This document shows positions 44,128-56,878 of a stretch of 64,000 bases of DNA, in pieces. A program made the translations under genes and the position numbers. Where the stretch lies: contig MU864008.1 in the NCBI GenBank assembly GCA_033296885.1, forward strand, positions 31,728 through 95,727, read 5' to 3'. The notes beneath the pieces were generated by a model that did no database searches, had not been told where the DNA came from, and saw only the letters and a list, made by a program, of their open reading frames with translations. The stretch comes from Triangularia verruculosa. Taxonomy: Eukaryota; Ascomycota; Sordariomycetes; Sordariales; Podosporaceae. Each line of letters opens with the position of its first letter. The stretch's first letter is position 1.

Positions 44128-44979
44128 TTGTGTGTGGAATACCTAATGTTGGGTGGGTTGTCTCTAGTTACACCGAGTAGATAGGCCCGTCCTACTAGCC
44201 CGCGGCCTTGTTATATTTCGGGCACCATGAGGCCCTATAACATAGTGAGTTTCATCCTTCAACTTCAATTTCACAGTTCTATACCATCCAATATGATAGC
44301 TGCTTCAGCAAATATTACGGCTAGTCATCTCGACAATGACGATGTACCACCTAGTCCGAAGAAAATTGGTTTCCTTGGTGTGCACTAGTTGGGATACTAC
44401 CGCCATGGCGATGATTTTCTTGATGGAGGATGATAGGGTTGCGGTGTGTCAGGTTTCTTACTTCCACTTGGATTTAGGGGCTCAGGGGTAAAAAGATCAT
44501 TAGGGTTAGGGATCAACTCGATGCTCCTCAAACTGAATGTAACGATAGGTAACAAGGGTGTCGGCGCTATAAAAAACACAAGAACCATGCAGGACTAGCT
44601 CATGCTCCTTATTGGATAGAAAGTGAAGAAAGGATCCTTGGCCATGGCTGTGCCTTCGGCATCAGGGACGCCTGAACCGATGTGCGCTTGGCATGGAAGT
44701 TATGCAGTCCGCTTATTCGTCGATAACACTGTAGCAGCCTAACTGAGGGAAAGCATGTTAGCGTTAGGCTGTGCATAACCAGCTTTGGTGCCGAGAGCCG
44801 ACCCTTGATGTTGCAGATGCGATGCCAATCTCCCACGTGCGATGTGTTGGGCCAGTCTGGCCGGCAAAAAGCACGCGTCTTAAATGGAAAGGCCGCCCAA
44901 CCATCGATCACCAACAGGCTTTTCTCACAGTTTTTGGCTTCACTTCCCGTCATCTTGTTTGGTCACCGGTGGCGTAAAC
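44128..44979. other. Intergenic region, no gene seen
   Basis: About 850 bases with no convincing frame on either strand. Confidence 0.5.
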
Positions 44980-46434
44980 ATGAAGCGGACAAGTTCGCTG
45001 GGTCCGCTGGCACTCGCCGTCGCCTGTTTTCTACAACCAGGACTGGGTAGCTACTGGACTGCAACACAATTATATGTCAAAGAGCCGCTGTCTTATACCT
45101 ATGGTTGCGGTACAACAGGCGGGGCAACCCAACAGTGCAGCACGTCAACGATAACCCACTGGAACTTTGCAGTGACGCACGCCGTGACCTCCATACCCAC
45201 CGGTGTGACGCCTGTCTCGATAAGAACCACAACCACCCCATCCTGGGACATCGAGATTGTGAACGTGTACCTCCCCGCTGGCGCTGTGCCTCAATCCGAC
45301 CTCGTCGACTACTTTGAGGCAACAACTACCACTACTCGCAAGAACCCCCCATCCTGGGTTGTCGACCTCACCTTCACTGCCCCGGCCAGCTGCCCAACCC
45401 CTTTTGAGTACACAACGACCACCCGGCTTGGCCCTTGGGATTTCCCTTCGCCACTCTCAGCAATCCTCCGTCCGAAAGCCACCGTTGAGACGCAATTGAC
45501 AAGGTACACCAGAACCATCGTGACTTCGAGCGAAGGGTTTCCCCGCGTCACTTCTATCGAAACGCTCACCGAGACCTCGACGTACTTCCACCTGAAACCA
45601 ACTGACGTGGCCCCGACTCTAAGGCCACACACAGATGACGACAGATTCAGCGTTTTCAACAGCTACTACATCCAAAACTGCGATACGCCAGAGACCGCGG
45701 AGGAGAGGTGGAGGCTCCAGGAGCTATCGAAGTGCCCTGAAAATTATCACGCCTGGTCAGGAGGGTGCCACCCAATCGCACTGTGGGCCGTCATCGTCGT
45801 TGCCGTCGTCTCATTTTTTTTCTTTCTCGGATTGATCGAGAACTTCTTCTGGTTCCGGAGGCTGATGCAAGGCAAAGGGTCCTTTCGGTTCGGGACTGTA
45901 TCCTGGTTCTGTCTCGGGTTGTTCGTGGCGTTTTTCACCACGTTCGAGAAAGCGCGGAGCCCTGATGACCAAGAACGATTGAAGGAGCAATGGAAGGCGC
46001 TGCCTCTTGGAATGAAGCTCAAATTATGGATCAAGTGGGGGTTCCGACACAAGTATCCAGTGGAATGGCTGGGAGCTCGCAAGCCGTTAGGCGAGGAGGA
46101 AAGTATTGAAATGGGAAGCAGAAGTGGAGGGGCTCGTGCCAGTGGTAGCACTGTGAACCCGGGGCCAGGAGCACAGGATGGGGAGAACGACATGCCTCTG
46201 CCGGCTTATCCCGGCCCCCCTTCCTCACGGATCAGCGACACACACTCGATGAGCAGCGGGACTACGGTTGCTCATACTGGGCCTGTTTTGGGCAATCCCA
46301 ACGCGGTGCTTGCGCCTGCGTCCGGTTCCGGGACGGTAGTCATTGGGCCAACGATGAGTTCAGCGCAGCCACAGACAGCGACGCAGCGGGCGGAGGCGGA
46401 TCGGGGGGCGGATGATGGGTTCCGAGCTCTCTGA
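44980..46434 (+). CDS. Secretory-pathway membrane protein of unknown function
   Basis: Single-exon protein of 484 residues. The ATG at 44980 opens a signal peptide (SLGPLALAVACFLQPGLGS); the earlier in-frame ATG at 44884 would mask it. Residues about 25-255 form a Ser/Thr-rich lumenal or extracellular region with several Cys (YGCGTTGGATQQC, IQNCDTP, KCPENYHAWSGGC). Two membrane segments follow: ALWAVIVVAVVSFFFFLGLI and TVSWFCLGLFVAFFTTF. The C-terminal 125 residues are Gly/Ser/Pro-rich and probably disordered. The layout suits a cell-surface protein. I do not recognise the family. Confidence 0.7.
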   Translation: MKRTSSLGPLALAVACFLQPGLGSYWTATQLYVKEPLSYTYGCGTTGGATQQCSTSTITHWNFAVTHAVTSIPTGVTPVSIRTTTTPSWDIEIVNVYLPAGAVPQSDLVDYFEATTTTTRKNPPSWVVDLTFTAPASCPTPFEYTTTTRLGPWDFPSPLSAILRPKATVETQLTRYTRTIVTSSEGFPRVTSIETLTETSTYFHLKPTDVAPTLRPHTDDDRFSVFNSYYIQNCDTPETAEERWRLQELSKCPENYHAWSGGCHPIALWAVIVVAVVSFFFFLGLIENFFWFRRLMQGKGSFRFGTVSWFCLGLFVAFFTTFEKARSPDDQERLKEQWKALPLGMKLKLWIKWGFRHKYPVEWLGARKPLGEEESIEMGSRSGGARASGSTVNPGPGAQDGENDMPLPAYPGPPSSRISDTHSMSSGTTVAHTGPVLGNPNAVLAPASGSGTVVIGPTMSSAQPQTATQRAEADRGADDGFRAL

Positions 46435-46882
46435 CCCATCTAGAATTCGGTTTAAACCTTGGCATCTAACTCTTAATGTTTTATTGTTGCATAGAATCTG
46501 AAGAAATGAGAGATACCCGCATGATTATAGCAAATATGGAACTTATCTCAAGTGATCTAGCACAGGTAGATATTGTTCCTGTTCTCACGAGCTCTTGCTT
46601 TCTTCAATCAGGCCACCCATTCATGAGCGACAGCGTCGTACATTGAAGTTGCCCTGACAAGAGACGATCACGTTTCAGGCAGAAGATTACACCAGAGTAG
46701 CGCCTCAAGAAAAGTGCTATTTGTGGTTCGTCTAGAAGAATTATTGAATGTGGTGCAGTTCTGAGAACATCCCACTTCGGACAAAGCGTCGGGGCGCTCT
46801 CGCTGCCACAGAGACGTCGGCTAGTCCTCGGTCTACTCGGTACCTACCTCAAGCATACGAGACAACGGGACACTTATAACAT
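46435..46882. other. Intergenic region between convergent genes
   Basis: About 450 bases, no gene seen. Confidence 0.5.
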
Positions 46883-48143
46883 TCAGTGAACACCTGCCAC
46901 AGCCGCAGCATTGGCAGCAACACAATAGAAATGCGCGTATGTCTCAGCACAGTCCCAGTCAGTGTTGCACAGCTTTCCCACCGCCTTCCGCCGATTACCT
47001 CTCCACGCCGTGTCAGCAGCGACGAGACCTGGGTCGTGATTGACATTGTATCTGAACAACGCCTGGCACCTCAGACACCTTGCCTTGGCCGCGAAGTCCG
47101 GGACCGTCATGGGCAGGGCCATCTCATTCGCATGGTTTGCAAAACGCGCCGGCTGGTTTTGCCAGAGAGTGGCTACCTGAGACCTGATAACCTCAGTAGC
47201 ATTGTCCGACAAAACTCGATTGACATCGGCTTGGGCGGCGTTGAAGTCTTGGAGGACAGTATTGGACAGCCCGATGACATTAAATGCCGGCTGGAGAGCA
47301 CCTCCAAGGACGATTGGAGGGGAGGTCTGACGCTGAACACGACCGGCATCTACCGACGCCCAGACAGATGTGAAGTGGAACCATTGATCCTTGGAAGTCG
47401 TGATGACGTGCATCCCGTTGTTGGCGCCTGCACAGACGAACATGACCTGAGGCAGGCCGCGCCTGGGGTATAGCGGGTTACGGGGGCGACAGCTGTGGAG
47501 GTTGGCCAGCGTGGCGCGGAATGCGGCTGTGATAGCATGTCATTAAACACCGTCTGAAATATTTGGAAGTGAATGATAACGTACCAAGATTTGGTGAGGT
47601 GTGGCCAATAATCCGCAACAAGAGCTCCATATATCCCAAAACTATGATGTTCTGCGCAGTCTGGTTATGAGGATTGGTCCACTGTGCAATGTCGTTGAGG
47701 ATTCCCTGATGTTGAACGTTGTGTGGAAGCTGCTGCACATTCGGTAGGTTGAAGATTCGCGTTTCGATGAGCTCCAAGGTGTTTGCGATGGCGATGAGAT
47801 ATTCGATCAGCTCCAGGTCATCCATGGTTGGGAAGGTATTCCCAAGGTCGCGTCGACGTTGCTGGACTACCTCCCACATCGGGCCGTAGATGAGCCAGTA
47901 GCCAAGGCGAACAAGGTCTCTTGCATCGTCAAGATGCACCGGTACTGCACCGCCAGCGATTTGTGCGGTTACCACGACACCGAGGAAATCTCGATAGAGC
48001 AGCCAGAGGTTTTGGACAGCGTCTCGAGCACATTGCCAGGTTTGGGGGAAGAGGCCGGGTTGGTTGATGATTTGGTGCCTCACGGTAGCTTGGGTGGGTG
48101 CAGACTGGTGGTAGATGCGGGGATTTTCTCTGAAGACGGCCAT
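46883..48143 (-). CDS. Unknown protein with C-terminal cysteine motif
   Basis: Two exons, 48143-47585 and 47526-46883, joined in phase 1 by a 58-nt intron, give 400 residues. No signal peptide. The first 250 residues look helical. The C-terminus has CLRCQALF and, about 36 residues later, CNTDWDCAETYAHFYC, a set of five Cys and one His that could bind zinc or form disulfides. The layout is slightly reminiscent of fungal proteins with a Cys-rich peptidase-like tail, but no HExxH is present. I do not recognise the family. Confidence 0.6.
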
Positions 48144-48965
48144 GTTGAAAGACTAAACCGCCTGGCTTCAGCGTGACATATTGAACAGCAGATAATGCGA
48201 AGGTAGAGAGCCCAATGCGTGGGAATCATTAGTTTATCTATTGAGAGAGCCCTCGAAGCCATGGTGAAAAGCCCAGGTATGTACCCTGCGTTGAGGGCAG
48301 CCATTACGATGGTTTTCCTTTACAAGTCGCCGATTGCTTGCGCTGACTGTAAGAATGGGTTCCTCTCAACTCACCGTGATTCAATACTTTGTACTCGGAA
48401 TATTGATCAAGGCGTCGTGAAAATCTCAACAATGCGGCCATTTCGGTGTGGTCGAAAACTGGCGCCCATACCGCTATTTACTGAGATCTTAACCCCTCCA
48501 ATGCTACATCTTGTAGCTCTGATCTTTGCTGGAAAAGGCTGCCGCATAAAGTCACATTTTGGGAGCACGGATTTCCCGACAGGCTGAGGCCACAGTGGCT
48601 GTCACAACTAAGCTGAAAGTCACCGAAAGCAGCCACACTTGTAGCGGTATCTCCTTACCACTTTTCAGAGGGTAACCAACCCGAGTCCGAGTTACCTATG
48701 AAAGTAGAGATGCACAGTCGAGGCCAGCCTGGTTAAAACTCACTCAGGATCCTGTTATTGAAAGCTTTAGCACCTCCCACACCACTATTTACGTGCCCGG
48801 TTGCCAGCTAGGTATTGTTTCCAACATTTAACACCACGACTTGCATCTCCTATTTGGCCTTCGCCCCCTCAACTTCCCTTTGCCAACTTGTCACAGTTGA
48901 GCCCCTGAGCCCCTATCTTATTCCACGAAACCCACTCTTTGCTTCAACTCTCCACACCCATCATC
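48144..48965. other. Intergenic region, no gene seen
   Basis: About 820 bases between divergent genes. An open frame of 122 codons at 48219 has no supporting feature. Confidence 0.45.
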
Positions 48966-49927
48966 ATGACAACCCCGAACAACGCAAACTTCCAAGCCAC
49001 CAAAGACGCAATAGCCGAGTCCATTCGCAAAGGTCCAGCGTCTCTTCCTTTTCCTGTCACTCCAATTCCCCGCGTTTCCAAGCTGATTCTTTCCCTGTAG
49101 ATGGCTTCCCAACCGACATCCTCGCCCTGGTCCGCTCCAAGACAAGCTCCTCGGAAGCCTACCTCGCATGGACTCAGGAGAACCTCCTCCAAAAGGCCAA
49201 ATCCCCACCGGCAAAGCTTCCCGCCGCCGATGCTCTAGCCAAAATCCAGTCCATAGCAACAAGCTTGACCGATCTCAAGGCCATCACCACCTTGTCCGAC
49301 GCGATCAACAACAAAGCCACTCCTATCCCACTTTTCCAGTCGCCTACCCAAAAATACGTCGTTGTGATCACTGCAGGGGCTTTGTCCCTGTCAACGCCCC
49401 CTCCGTTGGTCCACTCGGAGGCGGACAACAGGACGAAAATCCACCCTTACTTCTACTCCTTGGCACATGCATCGTCTACTTCGATGCCGAAATTTGTCTA
49501 CCCAATTGGCCAGTTGTTCTACAAGCTGTCTTCAGAGACTGAGTTGACAGAGACGAATTACGCTGTGGTGGTTGATGTTGCTGGCCAAGATCACGGGCTT
49601 TGGTTGGTCTGGAACAGGAGGGCGTTTAGCTTCGAGGCAGACGATGTGGTTGTCACGGATCCCGCCAAGGAGAAGGCGTTGTTTGTCGGCGTGGATGCAG
49701 ACAAGAGTCTTGATGCGGTGCAAATCACGTCGAAGACTGTGAATTGGAAGCTGGGGAGTGATGGAGCGAGCGTGGTGAGTTTGGCTGATTTTGAGGGCAA
49801 TGCGAGGAGGACAAAGGTTGAAGGGGAGGTTGTGGCGGGAGCGGCAAAGGTGGAGGAGTTGGGGAGGGTGTTGCCCGGTGCTGGTGTTATTGATTGGGGG
49901 TCAGGAGGACCAAGGCCGGCGGCTTGA
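48966..49927 (+). CDS. Unknown protein, 297 residues
   Basis: The ATG at 48966 starts exon 1 (to 49032). A 68-nt intron ending CCCTGTAG is followed by exon 2 (49101-49927), joined in phase 1. The junction reads AESIRKDGFPTDILALVRSK, which flows as one helix-rich domain. An open frame that starts at 48815 in exon 2's frame runs through the intron and is less likely. The C-terminal half alternates strands (AVVVDVAGQDHGLWLVWNRR). No family recognised. No signal peptide. Confidence 0.65.
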
Positions 49928-50602
49928 GAGAAATAATATAAGTCTCTAGGTAGGTACTGATACTGTGGGTAATCAACGCAAGTAGAGGGTGACCATTTTT
50001 GTAAGCAGCTGCAACGTCTTGACAAATGTTGACTCAAAGCTTGAACGGAGCTCACATGATAGGTACCAATCTACCTGCTTACCTATGTACTGCGATCTGA
50101 TAGCCATCACAAGGATATCGAGACACTCTTTCAATTTGTGTTACTTCATCTCTGTTTTCCAGCTTGGCACCTCAACCAACCACCACCGCCTAATTATGTA
50201 AGGTACCTATGGTCATTGGTATTCATGTGATGGGGCGCCGAATGTTGGTAGGTATGGAAAGGACAATGCGCGATCGGTTTGTGCGGAATATTCGGTGCCA
50301 TGATCCATGGATGTCAATGTGCATGAGCCTTCGAGACCAAGTCACGGTGGAAGTCATATCAAGACAAACTTTAACATGCGTGAGTCCGGATATCCCGCCC
50401 CCTAAGTTATGTTCGATGGTGGGCCTTAGCCCAGTGCGGTCGATAATGGGCTGGAGAGCGATACAAGGTCATGGGTTCCTGGCGAGATCTGGTCTTTTTC
50501 CATTTGACCGCAGCTTGCCAGCTAAATGAGGAGAGAGGTCTCCTGAGTGTATTGCATCGGTTGGAATAGGCATCTTTCTGAATTCTCTAACTTGATAATC
50601 CA
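49928..50602. other. Intergenic region, no gene seen
   Basis: About 675 bases between convergent genes, with TAGGTAGGTAC (49949), GGTACC (50061) and AAGGTACC (50200) motif copies. Confidence 0.45.
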
Positions 50603-52857
50603 TCAATCAAGGACATACTCGCATATCACTCCATCCTCAAAGTACGTATGACTGTTACTCTCGCCCTTGTAAAACCCAATCCTTCGGTGTCTGCCACCAG
50701 ACATGAGTCCTGGGGCGATGACTAGTCCGTAGCACGCCTCAAAATGGTTTCCACCTCCGGAAATATCCGTGTCACTACCAATGCGCTTGTTTTGCAACGT
50801 GACAAGGAGGACCTGCAGAGTCTTATACCGAGACGGCGGGTTCTCTTCAAAGTCGTCGTTGGAGCTCGGCATTCGATATTGGTCGAAAGTGACATGTCCA
50901 ATTCTGTCTTCGTCACCTTCCCATTCTTCATCCCGTAGCCCAAGGACGCGGAGCGAAAAGCAGGGCATGTCCTGAGCTGACGCGCAACCATCTTTCCAAA
51001 ACTGGTGGGGGATGGCCACCTCTTTTATGAGTCCTTTGAGTTGGAGTGGTGGGCTACTTGAAAGCATGCGTCCGAACTGATCGCATGTCGGCCATTGCAA
51101 GATCTCAAAGGCATGATGTTGTTCTGGCATGCTCACCTCATGTGCGTCCCCATACTTGAAGGGGCACATTACCCCTCCGTCAAATGACATCCAAGTCCAG
51201 CTCGGAAATTGTGCCAGTCTTTTGGATTGAGGGTCAGCGCCATATCGGGTGTGCCATAAGAGATCCATGTAAGCCGTGGAGCGGAACAGACCTAGTGCAT
51301 ACTCCTGCAAACCATGATCGTTTTCTGTGAACGTCTCCCTAACGGCATGAAGAGCGAGAGGCTTGTCTTCAACCAACGTCAATTGTCGGGACGAGAACCA
51401 GTGGATGATGGTGCCCCAGCGCCATAGTTCAGCAGGAGTGGCAGGGTCGTTTGTGGGGAGGTTCGACATGTAGCTCTGTTGCCGAGGAGACAGCTCTCGC
51501 AGTTCAAGCATATCCTTGAGGAACACGCTCTGGAGATATTCCATTGGGCCTGGGTCCCCACAGGACCAGAACGCTTCGCGGCAGACCCAGTATGGCTGCA
51601 AGGAGGTGTACATGAGCAACCTCGGAGACAGGAACGTTTCTTGAAAGGTCCACCCTCGAGTGTGCAGCAGCTCACGGTTCTGGAACCAAAAGCTGTCCCC
51701 GTTTTCTTTGACCCAGACATTCCTCATGCCTTCCGGGCTTGCTTTGGCAAAGCAGGGTTTGCTTTCCCCAGGGAGAAGCAAAGGTATCTCGAAAAAATCG
51801 GAGTCGCGATATTCTGTGAGCGGAAGCTCAAGAAATCCTTCAGCACAATGAATAGCCCCGGAGGCGGAAAGTGTGACATATGCGTTGGCGTAGATGGCTC
51901 CCATGCGGGCGATTTCGTGGTTTCTATCGTCTTCGTCATCTTGGATGATACAAAGAGCATCGACCCAGATATAGTCGATACCCAGCTCTCTGGTCACTGC
52001 AACGGCGTCTTGAATTGTTTTCGGAAGTGATTTTAGTTGGATTCGTCTTTCGTGGTCGGCGATGGTGGCTTGCATGGATTTCGTTTGGGTACTTGCTTCA
52101 GCACTACCGCCCCAACAGTAGCTCAATGCGATGTACTGAGTCGCGGTCGAGATTCGCACCACCCGTATGTCTGGAAAGATATCTGCGCTAGAGACTAAAA
52201 GGAGCCTCCGGGGCATCCCGCCAGCATCTTGCCGGGCCCCTCTGCACGTTGCATGCTGGCTGTCACAATGTTGTATCCAACCCTGCATGATGCTAAAGGT
52301 CGAGGCCAAATCAACTGGCCGTGGTCGTTCACTGATATGAGCAGCAGCAGGCGTCCCTATCTTAAGTTAGCAAAGGGCAGACCCTCAAACAGCCTACCAA
52401 GCATGGGATGTAATTAGCACCTACCGAAATCAGCAACGATGGAAATGTGGAGGCAGGTGTCGGCATTGAAAGGATACACATCCGGTGTAAGCCAAACCTC
52501 CAATCCATACCACGGTTTGAACTCCCCATCTACAGCTTCCAGCAGATCATCCTCGTATGGGCGCCGCCTAGGATCTGGATCGGCCCATGCCGGAGGGCGA
52601 ATGTACCCGCGGCTGTTAGAGGCTGATAAATGTGCAAGTCGAAACTCGACTTCATCGGGTCCAAGCTTCCCATAACTTCGTTCCGCCTTTTCCAGCAAGC
52701 CTTGCAACTGGATGCACATGGGACATGGCGACTGACGGAGGTAGTCCCTGGCGCACTTGTAGACGACACCTCCTGAAAACCCGACAACGTGGTAATCTGG
52801 AAGTGGGTGGGAGAACGCGGCGACACATGCCGAGCAAAGCTTGGTGGATGCCATCAT
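50603..52857 (-). CDS. HET-domain (heterokaryon incompatibility) protein
   Basis: HET protein of 728 residues, exons 52857-52425 and 52356-50603; the acceptor at AAGATAG restores the frame (IVADFGTPAAAH). The ATG at 52857 is the first good start. The N-terminus carries CSAC and CPMC pairs that may bind zinc. The HET core has YIALSYCWGG, LPKTIQDAVAVTRELG and IDYIWVDALCIIQDD, followed by YANAYVTLSASG and RGWTFQETFLSPRLL. The second part has the usual FPSWTWMSFDGGV element. HET domains trigger regulated cell death after non-self recognition in fungi. Whether this one takes part in incompatibility is unknown. No NLR or transmembrane part is fused, but an NLR gene lies just upstream. Confidence 0.9.
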
Positions 52858-53496
52858 CAGATACCTACCCAGTGAGTCGTCACCAGAAGGGTCAAGGGCC
52901 AATTGTGCGTTGAAAGAAACAATGAGGTTTTAGCTGAGATTAGTTGCCCAGATTTCGGCGTGTCAGAGATCCAGTCGGGCATCAACAGCGCATCCGATTG
53001 GCCGTTAGTGCGGCATGTTCGCTGGGGCGCGGAAATAGGCGCATATGAGGTTGTGCACCAACTGTTGGCGAAGAGTAGAGGTACCTATGATTAATGGCAT
53101 GGAACATATTGAATTTCAACACACTCGAAGACAGTCTCATAAAATCACTCTAAATTCGATTGCAAGAATACGTAAGGACAAATATGATTTTGTGAGAACA
53201 AAAGCTTTTTGTAAGGTGTTTTTCTATTTTGATCAAGGCCTCGCACATATAGGCCGCGTCTATTGGGGCGTGGTCTTTCATCGTGTGGGTGCAGCCCTAC
53301 CTACCTAGGTAGTCTTATGCAATCAAGTCTTGCTACAAGAGTGTGATGACGACGGGATGTCTACATGAAAGAGTAAAGAAACTGAAATCATACAATGGAC
53401 CGCCAAATGTCCTCAAGTAGGTAAACATATAGCCCTGTCCCAACCATCCTGCCGTTTTGACCGCCACATAGCGAACCTTTCCCATTCCTTGTGTGC
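52858..53496. other. Intergenic region, locally AT-rich
   Basis: About 640 bases; 53090-53260 is clearly richer in A/T than its surroundings. CTACCTACCTAGGTAG lies at about 53297-53312. No gene seen. Confidence 0.45.
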
Positions 53497-56400
53497 TCAG
53501 CTATGAAGACCCGGTGTCAAACTTTCCTTTCTCTTATTGGCACTCCGAGCTGAAGGAACCAATTCCCTATGATGCACATCCTCACTACGCTTTCTCTTAT
53601 GGCCGCCGACGGAAGGTGTGTTGCGTGGATTCGAGTTCGTGATGCTTGAACCTGAGTCCTCTTCATCTCCAGAAATCCTGTTCTCGTTGCTAGGCTCGGT
53701 GGAAGGTCCCTCAAACTTCATCTTGTCTGGTTGTGCCATTGTTGGACCAGTGGTGTCTTTTTTGAGCCTCCTATTTTGGTGGATAAGCCGAATGAGCTCA
53801 TCCTTGTTTGGTGGCTCACGAAGATTGACAAACTCCGCCAAGGTCATGCTGTCCTTTCCGCAACGTTCCATGAATAGACGGAGACTTCGGGGCCACTTTT
53901 CATCGTCATAGCCACTTTTGTCAGCTCCAGACCAATGCCACTCATAAACAACCCCGTCGGTCGAACAGACTTGCAACGAGAATCTGTCTGGACTATGTTC
54001 GCCTCCAAATTCCCCAGTTGAGTCTTCCTGTAAGTCTCCACGTTTCAAGTACTCGCTTGCCGAGTCATCAACAATAGCGCCATGATCGGCTGAGACGTGT
54101 GAATGAAATGTCACATCGGGGTCAACGTTGTGCTTCAACCAAAACTCTAAAGTTTCCCATCTTAGGCTCCAATGACCACGACGGAAGTCTAGAGTCTCCA
54201 CGAGGAATTCGAGCTCCCACTCCGTTGACCCCAGGCCTGATCCCCAACTTTCGTGGCAGTCTAGTGACAGATAAAAAACAAGCCAGTAATACCAGAATGT
54301 CATTGGCAGAATATACCCATGATAAGACGGTGGATGAGCTGTCTCGTTGAATTCCAAGCATAAGGCGTCGTCAAATCCATATGCTGTGTTCGGACCCGGT
54401 CCGTGATCCAGAAATAATGATATGATCTCCACTTCTGCATATCTGTGAGTTTTATGGACTTCGGTATCCATTTGTAAATATAAATAGTGAGCAAAAGCCG
54501 ATGGGAGGAACTTCTTATAGAAAGCTGGATACTCTTTGAGTGCCCAGGAGACGTATTCATAGAGTCCTAGATTGGCGGCAGCGACCAAAACTAAGAATGG
54601 TGAAGGATCGTCTTCATCCAGGAATAGCCGTTCCATTAGGTGCAGCATTTGGAACGTCCTACACGGGATACGGGAGTTCCATCGATTCTGTCGACAGGCC
54701 GCAAGAGCTTCTAGAGCAGCATGACTGGACCGCATATTGGTATCTGACTTATATTTTGACGAAACCAGACAAGCCCAGACCCATCTCTCTACGACAAGGT
54801 AATCGTCCAGCTGGAAGGATGCAGCTAACTGAGAGAAGACTTCCTTCAGAGCTTCAGGAATCGATCGGTGTGTGAACACTAACTCTGAAGACGAACCGTC
54901 GCACAGATCGGGACAGGTCAAAAGACCCCTGCATCTTGATTTGACTTTGTTGGCAAATTTCATGACGGAGTCATCTGCCCGACACATGTCCTTGTGGTCA
55001 TTATGCCAAAGGATATCAGTTGGTAACTTTGTGAGGCCACTACGATCATTGATTTCAAATAGCCACCAAGTATGCGCAAGCGTGAGTAACGTTATTGGTG
55101 TCAAACCGTCGAATAGAACCGATTCGGGAGAGTTGAGCAAAATACCATGAAACCTCATAACGATAGCCAATATTGTATATGAGGCTTCACGATATCGCTG
55201 TGGTATAGAATGTAGAATCGATGCGAAGAAGTCTTGCAGCTCTGTGGGGGCCCTCTCCAGAATCCCCTCCAGGGCATGGATGCCGTCATCTTCGTTGAGG
55301 GACTCTTCAAACTGCGCGAGGAGGAGAACGACCCAAAGAAAAACCCCTTCAGCCTGGTCTTTGACCATTTTAACGATCCTGTCGCATCTCTTTTTGTGGT
55401 TTTGTTGCAGAGCTGAGAACTGCTCATTTTCGACAAGTCGTAGTCTGACCAATTCTTCGATATCAGGCTTGGTGAAGAAGTGAATTGTGATTCGTTGGTT
55501 GGATAAAAAGAATTTCTCAAAGACCGGCTCCTCCCTGCTTGAAACGCAAACCTTGACGTTTCCATTTGACTTTGATGTCCACTGCAGAATCTTGTTGACC
55601 AAGAGCCAATGAGTCGAGCCACGTTGAGGCTCGTACTCATCCAACGCGTCTATAAAGAAGCAAATCCGGTACTTCTGCAGAAGTTCTAGGTCCTTGGTAA
55701 CTATGTCCAAGGCGTCTGTAACTTCCCGATCTGTCAATGGGTTTAGGCTTGACCTATGTCGTTTGGGAAGCCAAAAGTCTGGGAAGAGTGTCTTGGCCAA
55801 GACAGGCTCTTTCTCAATGATGGCAAACAAGAGACCCCGGATCAACCCAGCCAGGCCTTTTTGTTCGGCTGTTCCGATCTTCCAGAAAAAGAACTGTGCT
55901 GACATGAGCTCTTTGGAACCCGCCCATTCTTTGAGAAGGTGGTCAACGTCGGGGTGCTGGCAGATGAACTTCATAAGCGTTGACTTGCCGGAACCTGGCT
56001 TTCCAGCAATGTGGAAGACGCCTTGGCCAGTCCGAAGCCAGTCGGGAAATGAAATGTCGAGCCCTGGTTGTTCCTGGAGTTGCCTGTTTGGGTCCTTGAA
56101 AATCCACTCAAAGGTGCCGACCTCCGACTCCGATACCTCGTTAAACCTCCTATACATGGTGCCAAAATGCAGGGCTTGCAGAGCTGCAGCGGTTTTCACG
56201 TCGTTAGTGGCTTGGTCTACTGAGTTGATGATACCGCGAAATTGTGAGGAGAGGGTCGTCGAAGTCAGACCCAAAGCCTCCAGCTCCTTTGTAATTGCGT
56301 CGAGCGCCTTCTCTGAAGATTGCTGCTGTGCCCGGATAAGGTTGATATTGGCATCGAGTCCGTTGCACGATTGTCTCACTGCTCCAATCTCTCGACTAAT

Positions 56401-56878
56401 CTCACGGTTAGACATCAGAACGACAACAATAAATTGACCAGAGGACTTACAGGGTCCTGGCGACCACGAAGTGATTCAGTGACTCCGAGTTCTTCCTCAG
56501 CCTCTCCTCGAGTGCGTCCAGCTCAGACTTCTTTAGCCGGGCGCGAATCGCCGCTTTTATGGCCGATGCCACAGATTTCCCAGTCTTCGGCAAACATTCC
56601 GCAAGCATCGCATTGATCTTGGTGCTGACATCGAGGCCTTTTTTGGCAATCCGTTCCATTGCATAGTCTGCGTTCGACTGAGGGACCTGCGCCTGGAGCT
56701 CCTTGAACTCTTCAACCACCTGAGTCATGTTCTTGACCACCTCCGATAGATTTTCATGGTCGGCTGACTGGCCAGATGCGGACTCGTAGATCTCTTTGAT
56801 CTTCTTGACATACTTGCATGCGCGGTCGATGTTCTCGAGTATGTTGCACGCCAGCGCAAGAGCGGCGAGCGCTTCCAT
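53497..56878 (-). CDS. NLR-type STAND protein: HeLo-like N-terminus plus NACHT
   Basis: 1,108 residues, exons 56878-56451 and 56395-53497, joined by a 55-nt intron with a CTAAC branch site. The N-terminus (LAALALACNILENIDRACKY...YESASGQ) resembles the HeLo-like/SesA-type helical domain of fungal NLRs, a membrane-acting or signalling module. A coiled linker follows. The NACHT domain has Walker A HIAGKPGSGKST, Walker B CFFIDALDEYE and the sensor strand KVCVSSREEP, all intact. The C-terminal 450 residues lack clear WD40, TPR or ankyrin arrays; one or two ankyrin-like pieces (IISLFLDHGPGPNTA) remain. The tail is basic (HKRKRSED, NKRKES), possibly nuclear-localising. Such proteins sense non-self and trigger cell death in fungi. 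The ligand is unknown. Confidence 0.88.

Noticed and set aside
48815..49100. Upstream extension of the unknown gene through its intron
   Set aside because: The spliced form from the ATG at 48966 gives a smoother protein and uses a good acceptor; the extension is low-complexity.
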